A stretch of DNA of 64,000 nucleotides from Leisingera coralii (GCF_049056525.1 NZ_JBHUPT010000007.1:45369-109368), one strand, 5' to 3'; positions 53,608 through 62,262 are shown, numbered from the stretch's first letter. The notes: generated by a model not told the origin, from the letters alone. Made by a program: numbers and translations.

Positions 53608-54363
53608 ATGGCGGCATTTGATGCGATGTTTTTCGTTTTTGCCATTCCTGCGGTCGTTTTTGCGGGCGTCTCCAAGGGCGGGTTCGGTTCCGGCGCGGCC
53701 TTTGCCTCGGCGGCGATTCTGGCGCTGGTGCTGGAGCCTGGAATGGCGCTGGCGCTGATGCTGCCCTTGCTGATGCTGATCGACGTGGCCACGCTGAAAC
53801 CCTATTGGGGGCGCTGGAACATGGGGGCCGCGCTGCTGCTGATCGCGGGCGGGCTGCCGGGGGTGGCGCTGGGGGCGTGGCTCTATACCTCGGTGGACGC
53901 CGATGCGATGCGGGTGCTGATCGGCGCGGTGGCGGTGGGGTTTGTGCTGTGGCAGCTGCGCGCCCGGCTGGGGCTGCGGACCGTTGCGGCGCGGCCGCTA
54001 TCGCGGCTTGCGGGGCTCGCCGCCGGGCTGGCGGTGGGCTTCACCAGTTTTGTCAGCCATGCGGGCGGGCCGCCGGCCGCGGTCTATCTCCTCAGCCTCA
54101 AGTTGCGAAAGACCGAGTATCAGGCCAGCACGGTTCTGATTTTCTGGGCAATCAACATCGCCAAGGCGGTGCCCTATGCGGGGCTTGGGCTGTTCACACG
54201 TGAAACCCTGATGCTTGATCTGATGCTGGCGCCCTTTGCCCTGCTCGGGGCCTGGCTGGGCGTGAAGCTGCATCACGGCATTCCAGAGCGCTGGTTCTTT
54301 GCGCTGACCTATGTGCTGCTCATGGTGACCGGCAGCAAGCTGATCTGGGACGGGCTGGCCTGA
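53608..54363 (+). CDS. TauE/SafE family anion permease
   Basis: A 251-residue membrane protein of the TauE/SafE (sulfite exporter) family with about eight hydrophobic helices; many members move sulfite, sulfoacetate or related organosulfur anions, but the substrate is unknown. Family-type segments are VFAGVSKGGFGSGAAFASAA near residue 18 and FTSFVSHAGGPPAAVYLLSL near 145. CAGGAGCGGGC lies before ATG 53608. It is divergent from mdh. Confidence 0.83.
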   Translation: MAAFDAMFFVFAIPAVVFAGVSKGGFGSGAAFASAAILALVLEPGMALALMLPLLMLIDVATLKPYWGRWNMGAALLLIAGGLPGVALGAWLYTSVDADAMRVLIGAVAVGFVLWQLRARLGLRTVAARPLSRLAGLAAGLAVGFTSFVSHAGGPPAAVYLLSLKLRKTEYQASTVLIFWAINIAKAVPYAGLGLFTRETLMLDLMLAPFALLGAWLGVKLHHGIPERWFFALTYVLLMVTGSKLIWDGLA

Positions 54364-54440
54364 AGCCCCCTTCGGGCGCAACCCGCCGTGGCGTCTCCGG
54401 CCACTGTAACCGCGGCCTGGAAACCTGCCTCAATAACTGC

Positions 54441-54755
54441 TCAGACGTCGCTGTCTGTGTTTGGCAGTGCTTCTGCGAGCACTTCGTAGGACTGGCCGGA
54501 GGCGACCAGGCAGGTCATGCCGTTGGGCGTGGTCACGGTGATGGTCCAGCTGCCGGTCTCGTCCGAGGCAAAGGTCTCCATCACCAGGCCCTGCTGGCCC
54601 ATGCCGATGCTCTGGCGGCTTTCGCCGTATTTCTCGGCCAGGCGTTTCACCACAGTGTCGCGCGGGGCGCAGTTGCGGCTTTGCGCGGCGGCGGGGGCCG
54701 CGGCCAGGGTCAGGGCGGCCAGGATGGCCGGCAGTGCAAGTGTTGTCCTTTTCAT
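54441..54755 (-). CDS. Exported hypothetical protein
   Basis: A 104-residue protein with a signal peptide (MKRTTLALPAILAALTLAAA, cut near AAAQ) and a small domain containing two cysteines (RNCAPRDTVVKRLAEKYGE and GMTCLVASG), which may form a disulfide. No family is recognised. The gene stands alone; the 349-bp region beyond its start belongs to the mcl2 side. Confidence 0.75.
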   Translation of the reverse strand: MKRTTLALPAILAALTLAAAPAAAQSRNCAPRDTVVKRLAEKYGESRQSIGMGQQGLVMETFASDETGSWTITVTTPNGMTCLVASGQSYEVLAEALPNTDSDV

Positions 54756-55104
54756 CTCGTTTTACCCTTTCCGGAACGGCCGGACAGGGCAGGGTGCCGG
54801 ATGGCAGCCCCCGTATCCCTGAGCGGGCCGGTGTGTGACGCAATACATGATGCAGGCCGCATGCCTGCGGGCAGCAGGGGCGGCCTGAGGAGGCGGCGGA
54901 GGTCCTGTGCCTTGGTACCCTCCACTGTGCCTGTCAGGTGCTGATAAGTGGTTAACCCTAAGTGCGCCCCAAAAGCACGCGCGTTTTCAAGGGTTTGCTG
55001 TAATTGCGGGGAAAGTTACGCTGCGCTGCGGCGGAATTGTGCTTGAAAGTATACAATCGAATCTGTACCGCTTTACGCAATAAAATAACTTTTGGAGAGC
55101 TTGC
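54756..55104. other. 349-bp leader region of mcl2
   Basis: No gene is supported. A small inverted repeat GCAGGC-CGCAT-GCCTGC lies at 54852-54868. The AT-richer part next to 55105 should contain the mcl2 promoter, but I cannot assign hexamers with confidence. Confidence 0.5.
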
Positions 55105-55959
55105 ATGGACCCGCGCGCGCGCCCTTACCGTTCGGTTTTGTATATTCCCGGTTCCAAGCCGCGCGCGCTGGAAAAGGCCAAAACCCTGCCGGTGGACGCG
55201 GTGATCTTTGACCTGGAAGACGCGGTGTCGGTGGATGAAAAGCCCAATGCCCGCGCGACCTTGGCGCAAGCGCTGGAGGCAGGCGGCTTTGGCGCGCGGA
55301 TGAGGATCGTGCGGATCAACGGGCTGGATACCGAATGGGGCCGCGAGGACGCCATCGCGGCGGCCAGGATGGATTGCGACGCGATTCTGCTGCCCAAGGT
55401 GAACGCGCCGGAAGATCTGGACGCGCTGGCGGAGATCACCGGGGACATCCCGCTGTGGGCGATGATGGAGACCCCGCGAGGAATGCTGAATGCCGCCGCC
55501 ATTGCTGCGCACCCCAAGCTGCAGGGCATGGTGATGGGCACCAATGACCTGGCCAAGGAGCTGCAGACCCGCTACCGGCCTGACCGGATGCCGATGATGG
55601 CGGGGCTGGGCCTGTGCCTGCTGGCGGCCAAGGCCGAGGGGCTGGTGATCATTGATGGTGTTTACAACGCCTTCAAGGACGCCGAAGGCCTGGCAACCGA
55701 ATGCGCGCAAGGCCGCGACATGGGCTTTGACGGAAAGACCCTGATCCACCCGGCGCAGGTGGAGGTGGCCAATGCCGCCTTTGCCCCGACCGAGCGCGAG
55801 ATCGACACCTCCCGCCGCCAGATTGCCGCATTTGAAGAGGCGCAGGCCGCAGGGCAGGGTGTTGCCGTGGTCGATGGCAAGATAGTCGAGAACCTGCACG
55901 TCGTGACGGCGCGTGAGATCCTGGCAAAAGCGGATGCAATCGCCGCGCTTTCCGCCTAG
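55105..55959 (+). CDS. mcl2: (3S)-malyl-CoA thioesterase / CoA ester lyase-type protein
   Basis: A 284-residue CitE/malyl-CoA lyase-superfamily enzyme. The N-terminal RSVLYIPGSKPRALEKA, the metal-binding VIFDLEDAVS near residue 35, RINGLDTEWG near 74 and MMETPRGMLN near 125 are typical. In Rhodobacter sphaeroides a protein of this length, Mcl2, hydrolyses (3S)-malyl-CoA in the ethylmalonyl-CoA pathway; synteny here with mch, sdh and suc supports Mcl2 rather than the longer Mcl1. The biochemical assignment is by synteny and length. Confidence 0.85.
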   Translation: MDPRARPYRSVLYIPGSKPRALEKAKTLPVDAVIFDLEDAVSVDEKPNARATLAQALEAGGFGARMRIVRINGLDTEWGREDAIAAARMDCDAILLPKVNAPEDLDALAEITGDIPLWAMMETPRGMLNAAAIAAHPKLQGMVMGTNDLAKELQTRYRPDRMPMMAGLGLCLLAAKAEGLVIIDGVYNAFKDAEGLATECAQGRDMGFDGKTLIHPAQVEVANAAFAPTEREIDTSRRQIAAFEEAQAAGQGVAVVDGKIVENLHVVTAREILAKADAIAALSA

Positions 55960-55978
55960 CTGTTAACCCGGTTAACAG
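55960..55978. promoter_or_regulatory. Perfect palindrome between mcl2 and the nnrU-like gene
   Basis: CTGTTAAC-CCG-GTTAACAG, an 8-bp perfect inverted repeat, begins right after the mcl2 stop codon and ends 15 bp before the next start. It may be an operator or an intra-operon RNA hairpin. Confidence 0.55.
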
Positions 55979-55993
55979 CATTGGGAGACTGAT

Positions 55994-56542
55994 ATGGCGC
56001 TTTTGATCCTGGGACTTCTGTTGTGGTGGGGCGGCCACCTGTTCAAACGGCTGGCGCCGGACATGCGCGCCTCGATGGGCAATGGCGGGCGCGGCCTGGT
56101 GGCGCTGGTGCTGATTGCCGGCGTGGTGCTGATGGTGCTGGGCTACCGCGGCATGGAGTTCATCCACGTCTGGGCGCCGCCGTCCTTCATGGTGCACATC
56201 AACAACCTGATGGTGCTGATCGCGATCTGGATGATGAGCCCGGCGCCCAAGAAAGGCGCGCTGCTGAACGGCATGCGGCATCCGATGCTGGCGGGCTTCA
56301 AGCTGTGGGCCGTGGCGCATCTGCTGGTCAATGGCGATCTGGCCTCGATCATCCTGTTCGGCGGCCTGCTGGCCTGGGCAGTGGCTGAGGTTATCGTGAT
56401 CAACCGCTCCGAACCGGAGTGGCAGCCGGGTCCCAAGGGCACCATCGCCAAGGATGCGATGTTCTTTGCCGCTTCGATTGTTCTGTTGGGGGTGATCGGC
56501 TACGTCCACGGGATGATCGGGCCGTCGCCCTTTCCGGGATAG
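55994..56542 (+). CDS. NnrU family membrane protein
   Basis: A 182-residue protein with four or five hydrophobic helices (MALLILGLLLWWGGHLF at the N-terminus, GLVALVLIAGVVLMVLGYR, LADIILFGGLLA-like, then IVLLGVIGYVHG). It resembles NnrU proteins, named from nitric-oxide-response loci but of unknown function. It lies between mcl2 and mch in an apparent operon, so its role here is probably separate from denitrification; that is inference. Confidence 0.8.
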   Translation: MALLILGLLLWWGGHLFKRLAPDMRASMGNGGRGLVALVLIAGVVLMVLGYRGMEFIHVWAPPSFMVHINNLMVLIAIWMMSPAPKKGALLNGMRHPMLAGFKLWAVAHLLVNGDLASIILFGGLLAWAVAEVIVINRSEPEWQPGPKGTIAKDAMFFAASIVLLGVIGYVHGMIGPSPFPG

Positions 56543-56564
56543 GCCCTGAGCAGGATAGGAAGCC

Positions 56565-56768
56565 ATGAAACTGTACCGATTTTTGTCCGAAGACGACACC
56601 TCTGCCTTCTGCCACAAGGTGACCGATGCGCTGAACAAGGGCTGGGAGCTGCACGGCAGCCCGACCCAGGCCTTTGATCCAGTCAAGGGGATCATGCGCT
56701 GCGGCCAGGCGGTGGTGAAGGAAGTGGATGGAACCTACACCCCTGAGACCAAACTGGGAGAACACTGA
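56565..56768 (+). CDS. DUF1737 domain protein
   Basis: A 67-residue soluble protein of the small DUF1737 family: MKLYRFLSEDDTSAFCHKVT, then the typical LNKGWELHGSPTQAFDPVKG and a polar tail. Members are of unknown function. It overlaps the mch start by one base (TGATG), so it is coupled to it, and it follows the nnrU-like gene by 22 bp. Confidence 0.85.
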   Translation: MKLYRFLSEDDTSAFCHKVTDALNKGWELHGSPTQAFDPVKGIMRCGQAVVKEVDGTYTPETKLGEH

Positions 56769-57799
56769 TGGCCAAGACCAATCCGGGCCGGTTTTTCGAA
56801 GACTACACCGTTGGCGAGGTGATCCGCCACGCGGTGCCCCGCACGGTGTCGGGCGGCGAGCGGGCGCTGTACCATGCGCTCTACCCGGCGCGCCACGCGC
56901 TTTATTCTTCGGATGAATTTGCCCGGGCCTCTGGTCTGCCCTCGGCGCCGCTGGATGATCTGGCGGCCTTCCACGTGGTGTTCGGCAAGACAGTGCCGGA
57001 CATCTCTTTGAACGCGCTGGCGAACCTCGGCTATGCCGAGGGCCGCTGGCTGCTGCCGGTCTATCCCGGCGACACGCTGCGGTCCGAGTCCGAGGTGATC
57101 GGCCTCAAGCAGAACTCCAACGGCAAGTCCGGCGTGGTCTATGTGCGCACCCGCGGTCTGAACCAGCGCGATGAATGCGTGATGGAATACGTGCGCTGGG
57201 TGATGGTGCGCAAACGCGATCTGGATGCGCCGGCGCCGGAGACGGTGATCCCGGAGCTGAACAAGGTGATCCCGGCGGAGCAACTGGCGGTCCCTGCGGG
57301 GCTGGATTTCAGCAACTACGATTTCACCCTGGCCGGCGAGCCGCACCGCTGGGGTGACTATGAGGTGGGTGAGACCATCGACCATGTGGACGGAGTCACT
57401 ATCGAGGAAGCCGAGCACATGATGGCGACCCGCCTGTGGCAGAACACCGCCAAGGTGCATTTCGACAATACCGCGCGCCCCGATGGCACCCGGCTGATCT
57501 ATGGCGGCCATGTGATCTCGATGGCGCGGACGCTGAGCTTCAATGGCCTCGCCAATGCGCAGATGATCGTCGGCCTGAACGGCGGGGCGCATGCCAACCC
57601 CTGCCTGTCCGGCCTGACGGTGCGGGCCTGGTCGGAGGTGCTGGACAAGGCGGATACGTCCGCACCGGGGGTTGGCGCAATCCGGCTGCGGCTGGTGGCC
57701 ACCAAGGGCGGCGAGCCGTTCCAGCTGAAGGGCGAGGACGGCAAGTACCTGCCGGATGTGCTGCTGGATCTGGATTACTGGGCGCTGATGCCGAAGTGA
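56768..57799 (+). CDS. mch: Mesaconyl-CoA hydratase
   Basis: A 343-residue double hot-dog (MaoC-like) hydratase that interconverts mesaconyl-CoA and beta-methylmalyl-CoA in the ethylmalonyl-CoA pathway for acetyl-CoA assimilation. The two repeats each hold a hydratase-like motif region; NPGRFFEDYTVGEVIRHAVP at the start, GRWLLPVYPGDTLRSESEV near 95, NPCLSGLTVRAWSEV near 277 and LDYWALMPK at the end are typical. ATG 56768 overlaps the DUF1737 stop by one base. It ends in a repeat-bearing gap. Confidence 0.92.
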   Translation: MAKTNPGRFFEDYTVGEVIRHAVPRTVSGGERALYHALYPARHALYSSDEFARASGLPSAPLDDLAAFHVVFGKTVPDISLNALANLGYAEGRWLLPVYPGDTLRSESEVIGLKQNSNGKSGVVYVRTRGLNQRDECVMEYVRWVMVRKRDLDAPAPETVIPELNKVIPAEQLAVPAGLDFSNYDFTLAGEPHRWGDYEVGETIDHVDGVTIEEAEHMMATRLWQNTAKVHFDNTARPDGTRLIYGGHVISMARTLSFNGLANAQMIVGLNGGAHANPCLSGLTVRAWSEVLDKADTSAPGVGAIRLRLVATKGGEPFQLKGEDGKYLPDVLLDLDYWALMPK

Positions 57800-57801
57800 C
57801 C

Positions 57802-57868
57802 GGGCAGGGGGCTTTGCCCCCTCGCGCCGCTGGCGCTCACCCCCAGGATACTTTCAGCCAGAAGAACA
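57802..57868 (+). repeat. Hairpin-plus-box intergenic repeat, copy 3
   Basis: A hairpin GGGGGC-TTT-GCCCCC (57807-57821), a GC-rich spacer with CGCCGCTGGCG, CACCCCCAGGATACTTTCAG and then CCAGAAGAACA. It lies at the 3' end of mch. The same order of parts is found at 19738-19800 and 43711-43770. Confidence 0.7.
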
Positions 57869-57923
57869 GGGGGCTGGCAGAAATGTGATGACCCTTGGTG
57901 CGATTGCCGCTTAAGCTGACGCC

Positions 57924-58625
57924 ATGCGGGTTTTGCAGCTTCTGGTATTCTCCATGCTCTCCCTCTGGCCGCTGCGCACGGCGGCCTGCGATCTGGCATT
58001 GGTGCTGGCGGTGGATGTCTCCGGCTCGGTCGATGCCGATGAGTACCGCATTCAGATGGACGGGCTGGCGGCGGGGCTGCGCGACGGGGTGGTGTCCGAG
58101 GCGCTGGTCAAGGCCCGCGCCCAGGTGCTGCTGATGCAGTGGTCCGGGGAGTCGCGCCAGGAAGTGTCGCTGCCCTGGGTGGAGGTTCGGACGTTCGCTG
58201 ATGTCGAGGCGCTGGCGCAGCGGATCGAGCAGGCGCCGCGGCCCTGGCGCAATTACTCAACCGCCGTGGGGGAGGCGCTGTTCCTGGCATTGGAGCAGTT
58301 TCCGGCAGTGGCGCATTGCAAGCGCCGGGTGATTGACGTCTCCGGCGACGGGTTCTCCAACGAGGGGGTCGAGCCGCGGGCGGCACATGCGGCCCTGGCG
58401 GCGGCCAATGTGACAGTGAATGCCATCGCCATCGAGCAGAGCGAGCCGGATCTGACCGCTTATTTCTTCGAGAATGTGATCCGCGGCGAGGGGGCCTTTG
58501 TGGTCTCTGCCGCGAGCTTTGCCGACTACCCGTCGCGCATTCGCAAGAAGCTGGTGCGGGAGGTTGCACGGCAGACCGCGGCGCTGCCTGCGGGCGCGGG
58601 GAGGGCGGTTGTGTCTTTGCAGTGA
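57924..58625 (+). CDS. DUF1194 (von Willebrand A-like) exported protein
   Basis: A 233-residue protein of the DUF1194 family. A signal peptide (VLQLLVFSMLSLWPLRTAA) precedes the MIDAS-like motif LAVDVSGSVDADEYRIQMDG near residue 27 and the downstream RVIDVSGDGFSNEG near 137, so it has a von Willebrand factor A fold with a metal-dependent adhesion site. It is probably periplasmic. It precedes the sdh operon by 194 bp and is separated from it by the paired operator. Confidence 0.85.
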   Translation: MRVLQLLVFSMLSLWPLRTAACDLALVLAVDVSGSVDADEYRIQMDGLAAGLRDGVVSEALVKARAQVLLMQWSGESRQEVSLPWVEVRTFADVEALAQRIEQAPRPWRNYSTAVGEALFLALEQFPAVAHCKRRVIDVSGDGFSNEGVEPRAAHAALAAANVTVNAIAIEQSEPDLTAYFFENVIRGEGAFVVSAASFADYPSRIRKKLVREVARQTAALPAGAGRAVVSLQ

Positions 58626-58672
58626 TTTGCAGAAGGGGCCCTGATTCTGCAAAAAATTTTCAACCGGCAGAT

Positions 58673-58704
58673 TTGTGATCACTAATTATTTGCTGTGATC
58701 ACAA
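58673..58704. promoter_or_regulatory. Paired GTGATCAC operator upstream of sdhCDAB
   Basis: TTGTGATCAC (58673-58682), 12 bp, GTGATCACAA (58695-58704). The halves lie 20 bp apart, and each contains GTGATCAC. The inner edge is 115 bp upstream of the sdhC start, nearly the same as in the suc operator (112 bp). Confidence 0.75.
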
Positions 58705-58819
58705 GCCGTGGCGTTTTAGCGCCAACAGGCCAGAAACCTGCCGTTTTTAACCGTTCCTTCGGGTGACACGCCGTAAAAATCGGCTAAAACGTCGTCAGCC
58801 AACCTGAAAAGGAGCCAAC

Positions 58820-59203
58820 ATGGCCGATGTCAATCGGGGCAACCGCCCGCTTTCGCCGCATTTGCAGGTCTACCGCCCGCAGCTGACCTCCGTGACGTCG
58901 ATCCTCACGCGGATCACCGGCAACGCGCTGATCGTCTCGGCGCTTCTGATCGCCTGGTGGTTCCTGGCCGCCGCAACCTCGCCCGAATACTTCGCCACCG
59001 CCAACGGTCTGCTGACCAGCTGGTTCGGCGATCTGGTGATGACCCTGTCGGTGCTGGGCCTGTGGTATCACACGCTGGCCGGCATCCGGCACCTGATCTG
59101 GGACAACGGCTATATGCTGGACCTGGAGCAGGCCGAGAAGCTGGGCTGGATTGTCGTGATCGGCTCGGCGGTTCTGACCGTACTCACCATTATCATCGTC
59201 TAA
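58820..59203 (+). CDS. sdhC: Succinate dehydrogenase cytochrome b556 subunit
   Basis: The 127-residue membrane anchor that holds heme b and helps bind ubiquinone in complex II. Three hydrophobic helices (about 31-55, 68-90, 108-126) follow an N-terminal RPLSPHLQVYRP typical of SdhC; the heme-binding histidine lies in YHTLAGIRHLIWD near residue 83. AAAAGGAGCC precedes ATG 58820. It is the first gene of sdhCDAB. Confidence 0.94.
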   Translation: MADVNRGNRPLSPHLQVYRPQLTSVTSILTRITGNALIVSALLIAWWFLAAATSPEYFATANGLLTSWFGDLVMTLSVLGLWYHTLAGIRHLIWDNGYMLDLEQAEKLGWIVVIGSAVLTVLTIIIV

Positions 59204-59219
59204 GCTGAGGACACACGCG

Positions 59220-59591
59220 ATGCGATATCTGACTGACCGCAAGCGCGCCGTTGGCATGGGCGCAGCAAAATCCGGAACCAGCCACCACTGGTCGATGCAG
59301 GTGAGTTCCATTGCCCTGCTGATCCTGGTGCCGCTGTTTGTTTTCACCTTTGGCTCGGCGCTGGGCGGCTCTTATGAAGAGATCACTGCCTATTACTCCC
59401 GCCCGTTCCCGGCGCTCGTGGCGGCGCTGACCATCTGGGTCGGCATGATGCACTTCAAATCCGGTGCTCAGATCATGATCGAGGACTATGTCCACGGCTT
59501 CAAAGGCCGCCTGACGATCATCCTGGTCAACTGCCTGTCCTATGCCGTCGCCGTGACCAGCGCCTATGCGCTGATCCGCCTGGCCCTGTAA
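59220..59591 (+). CDS. sdhD: Succinate dehydrogenase hydrophobic anchor subunit
   Basis: A 123-residue membrane subunit of complex II with three hydrophobic helices (about 24-46, 57-79, 95-119). The quinone/heme region HFKSGAQIMIEDYVHG near residue 80 is typical of SdhD. ATG 59220 is 17 bp after the sdhC stop. It is followed by sdhA after 20 bp. Confidence 0.92.
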   Translation: MRYLTDRKRAVGMGAAKSGTSHHWSMQVSSIALLILVPLFVFTFGSALGGSYEEITAYYSRPFPALVAALTIWVGMMHFKSGAQIMIEDYVHGFKGRLTIILVNCLSYAVAVTSAYALIRLAL

Positions 59592-59610
59592 CGCTCCGAG
59601 GTCTTTTTCA

Positions 59611-61416
59611 ATGGCTGCTTACGAATACGAAACACATGAATATGACGTGGTCGTGGTTGGCGCCGGCGGGGCTGGCCTCCGCGCGACGCTGGGCATGGCT
59701 GAGCAGGGGCTGCGCACCGCTTGCGTGACCAAGGTGTTCCCGACCCGCTCCCACACCGTGGCGGCGCAGGGCGGCATCGCCGCGTCCCTGGGCAACATGG
59801 GCCCGGACAGCTGGCAGTGGCACATGTATGACACCGTCAAGGGTTCCGACTGGCTGGGCGACACCGACGCGATGGAATACCTCGCGCGCGAAGCGCCCAA
59901 GGCGGTGTACGAACTGGAGCACTACGGCGTGCCGTTCTCGCGCACCGAGGAAGGCAAGATCTATCAGCGCCCGTTCGGCGGCCACACCACCGAATTCGGC
60001 GAAGGCCCCGCAGTGCAGCGCACCTGTGCCGCCGCCGACCGCACCGGCCACGCGATCCTGCACACGCTCTATGGCCAGTCGCTCAAGAACAATGCGGAAT
60101 TCTATATCGAGTATTTCGCCATCGATCTGATCATGTCCGACGACGGGCAGTGCCAGGGCGTTGTATGCTGGAAGCTGGATGACGGCACCATGCATGTCTT
60201 CAACGCCAAGATGGTGGTGCTGGCGACCGGCGGGTATGGCCGGGCCTATTTCTCGGCCACCTCGGCGCATACCTGCACCGGCGACGGCGGCGGTATGGTA
60301 GCGCGCGCAGGGCTGGCGCTGCAGGACATGGAGTTCGTGCAGTTCCACCCGACCGGCATCTACGGCTCCGGTTGCCTGATCACCGAAGGCGCGCGGGGCG
60401 AGGGCGGCTACCTGACGAACTCCGAAGGCGAACGCTTCATGGAGCGCTATGCGCCCCAGTACAAGGACCTGGCGCCGCGCGACTATGTCTCGCGCTCCAT
60501 GACCATGGAGATCCGTGAGGGCCGCGGCGTGGGCGCCGAGGGCGACCATATCCACCTGAACCTCAGCCACCTGCCGGCCGAGGCGCTGGCGGAGCGGCTG
60601 CCGGGCATTTCCGAGAGCGCCAAGATTTTTGCCGGCGTGGATGTCACCAAGGAGCCGATCCCGGTTCTGCCGACCGTGCACTACAACATGGGCGGCATCC
60701 CGACCAACTACTGGGGCGAGGTGCTGAACCCGACCGCGGACGATCCGACTGCTGTGGTGCCGGGCCTGATGGCCGTGGGCGAGGCCGGCTGCGCCTCGGT
60801 GCATGGCGCCAACCGGCTTGGCTCCAACTCGCTGATCGACCTGGTGGTCTTTGGCCGTGCCTCCGCCATCCGGGCGGGCAAGGTTGTGGACGCGGATGCG
60901 GCGAACCCGGTGCTGAACCAGGCCTCCGTCGACAAGGCGTTTGACCGTTTCGATACCCTGCGCAACGCCAATGGCGGCATCCCGACCGCGGATCTGCGCC
61001 TGGAAATGCAGAAGTGCATGCAGGCAGACGCGGCGGTGTTCCGCACCTCCAAGACCATGGCGGAAGGCGTCGAGAAGATGACCGCGATTGCGGCCAAGCT
61101 GGATGACCTGAAGGTGACCGACCGCTCGCTGGTCTGGAACTCCGACCTGATGGAGACGCTGGAACTGACCAACCTGATGCCGAACGCGCTGGCCACCATC
61201 GTTGGCGCCGAGGCGCGCAAGGAAAGCCGCGGTGCGCATGCGCATGAGGACTTTACTGAGCGTGACGACGAGAACTGGCGCGTCCACACCGTCTCCCGCG
61301 TGGAGGGCAACAAAGTTGAGCTCAGCTACCGTCCGGTGGTGGTCGATCCGCTGACCACCGAGGATGAAGGCGGCATCAGCCTCAAGAAAATCGCGCCCAA
61401 GGCGCGGACGTTCTAA
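59611..61416 (+). CDS. sdhA: Succinate dehydrogenase flavoprotein subunit
   Basis: The 601-residue catalytic subunit that oxidises succinate to fumarate with covalently bound FAD. The dinucleotide-binding VVVVGAGGAGLRATLG lies near residue 12, the flavin-attachment histidine in SHTVAAQGGI near 46, active-site segments include HPTGIYGSG near 250 and RGEGGYLTN near 262, and the C-terminal GAEARKESRGAHAHEDF near 534. It follows sdhD and is followed by sdhB 12 bp later. Confidence 0.97.
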   Translation: MAAYEYETHEYDVVVVGAGGAGLRATLGMAEQGLRTACVTKVFPTRSHTVAAQGGIAASLGNMGPDSWQWHMYDTVKGSDWLGDTDAMEYLAREAPKAVYELEHYGVPFSRTEEGKIYQRPFGGHTTEFGEGPAVQRTCAAADRTGHAILHTLYGQSLKNNAEFYIEYFAIDLIMSDDGQCQGVVCWKLDDGTMHVFNAKMVVLATGGYGRAYFSATSAHTCTGDGGGMVARAGLALQDMEFVQFHPTGIYGSGCLITEGARGEGGYLTNSEGERFMERYAPQYKDLAPRDYVSRSMTMEIREGRGVGAEGDHIHLNLSHLPAEALAERLPGISESAKIFAGVDVTKEPIPVLPTVHYNMGGIPTNYWGEVLNPTADDPTAVVPGLMAVGEAGCASVHGANRLGSNSLIDLVVFGRASAIRAGKVVDADAANPVLNQASVDKAFDRFDTLRNANGGIPTADLRLEMQKCMQADAAVFRTSKTMAEGVEKMTAIAAKLDDLKVTDRSLVWNSDLMETLELTNLMPNALATIVGAEARKESRGAHAHEDFTERDDENWRVHTVSRVEGNKVELSYRPVVVDPLTTEDEGGISLKKIAPKARTF

Positions 61417-61427
61417 GGAGACAGACA

Positions 61428-62207
61428 ATGGTTCAATTCAGCCTCCCGAAGAACTCCAAGATCACCACCGGCAAGACCTGGCCCAAGCCGGAGGGCGCCA
61501 GCAATGTGCGCAAATTCAAGATCTACCGCTGGAACCCGGACGACGGAAAAAACCCGCAGGTCGACACCTATTTCGTCGATATGGACAGCTGCGGCCCGAT
61601 GGTTCTGGACGCGCTGATCAAGATCAAGAACGAGATCGACCCGACCCTGACCTTCCGCCGCTCCTGCCGCGAGGGGATCTGCGGCTCCTGCGCGATGAAC
61701 ATCGATGGCATCAACACGCTGGCCTGTATCTACGGCATGGATGAGATCAAGGGCGATGTGGCGATTTACCCGCTGCCGCATATGCCGGTGGTCAAGGACC
61801 TGATCCCGGACCTGACGCATTTCTATGCCCAGCACGCCTCGATCATGCCGTGGCTGGAGACCAAGACCAACCGCCCGGCCAAGGAGTGGAAGCAGTCCAT
61901 CGAGGACCGCAAGAAGCTCGATGGCCTCTATGAATGCGTGATGTGCGCATCCTGCTCGACCTCCTGCCCGAGCTACTGGTGGAACGGCGACCGCTACCTT
62001 GGCCCGGCCGCGCTGCTGCATGCCTACCGCTGGATCATCGACAGCCGCGATGAGGCAACGGGTGAGCGCCTGGACCAGCTGGAAGATCCGTTCAAACTGT
62101 ACCGCTGCCACACCATCATGAACTGCGCCAAGACTTGCCCCAAGGGCCTGAACCCGGCCAAGGCGATTGCGCATATCAAGAAGATGATGGTGGAGCGCAC
62201 CGTCTGA
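61428..62207 (+). CDS. sdhB: Succinate dehydrogenase iron-sulfur subunit
   Basis: The 259-residue electron-transfer subunit of complex II. The [2Fe-2S] ligands are in CREGICGSCAMNIDGINTLAC near residues 79-99, the [4Fe-4S] ligands in CVMCASCSTSCP near 168-180 and the [3Fe-4S] ligands in CHTIMNCAKTCPKGLNP near 225. AAGGAGACAGACA precedes ATG 61428. It ends the sdhCDAB operon; a strong terminator follows at 62263-62297. Confidence 0.97.
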   Translation: MVQFSLPKNSKITTGKTWPKPEGASNVRKFKIYRWNPDDGKNPQVDTYFVDMDSCGPMVLDALIKIKNEIDPTLTFRRSCREGICGSCAMNIDGINTLACIYGMDEIKGDVAIYPLPHMPVVKDLIPDLTHFYAQHASIMPWLETKTNRPAKEWKQSIEDRKKLDGLYECVMCASCSTSCPSYWWNGDRYLGPAALLHAYRWIIDSRDEATGERLDQLEDPFKLYRCHTIMNCAKTCPKGLNPAKAIAHIKKMMVERTV

Positions 62208-62262
62208 CAGGCACTGCCGGATCCGCAAGGATCCGCCGCCCTGCGGCGATGAAAATTGCATG

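Noticed and set aside
55960..55978. Assigning the GTTAAC palindrome to a named LacI-type regulator
   Set aside because: The arms fit the style of such sites, but the centre has three bases and I cannot recall a verified matching consensus.
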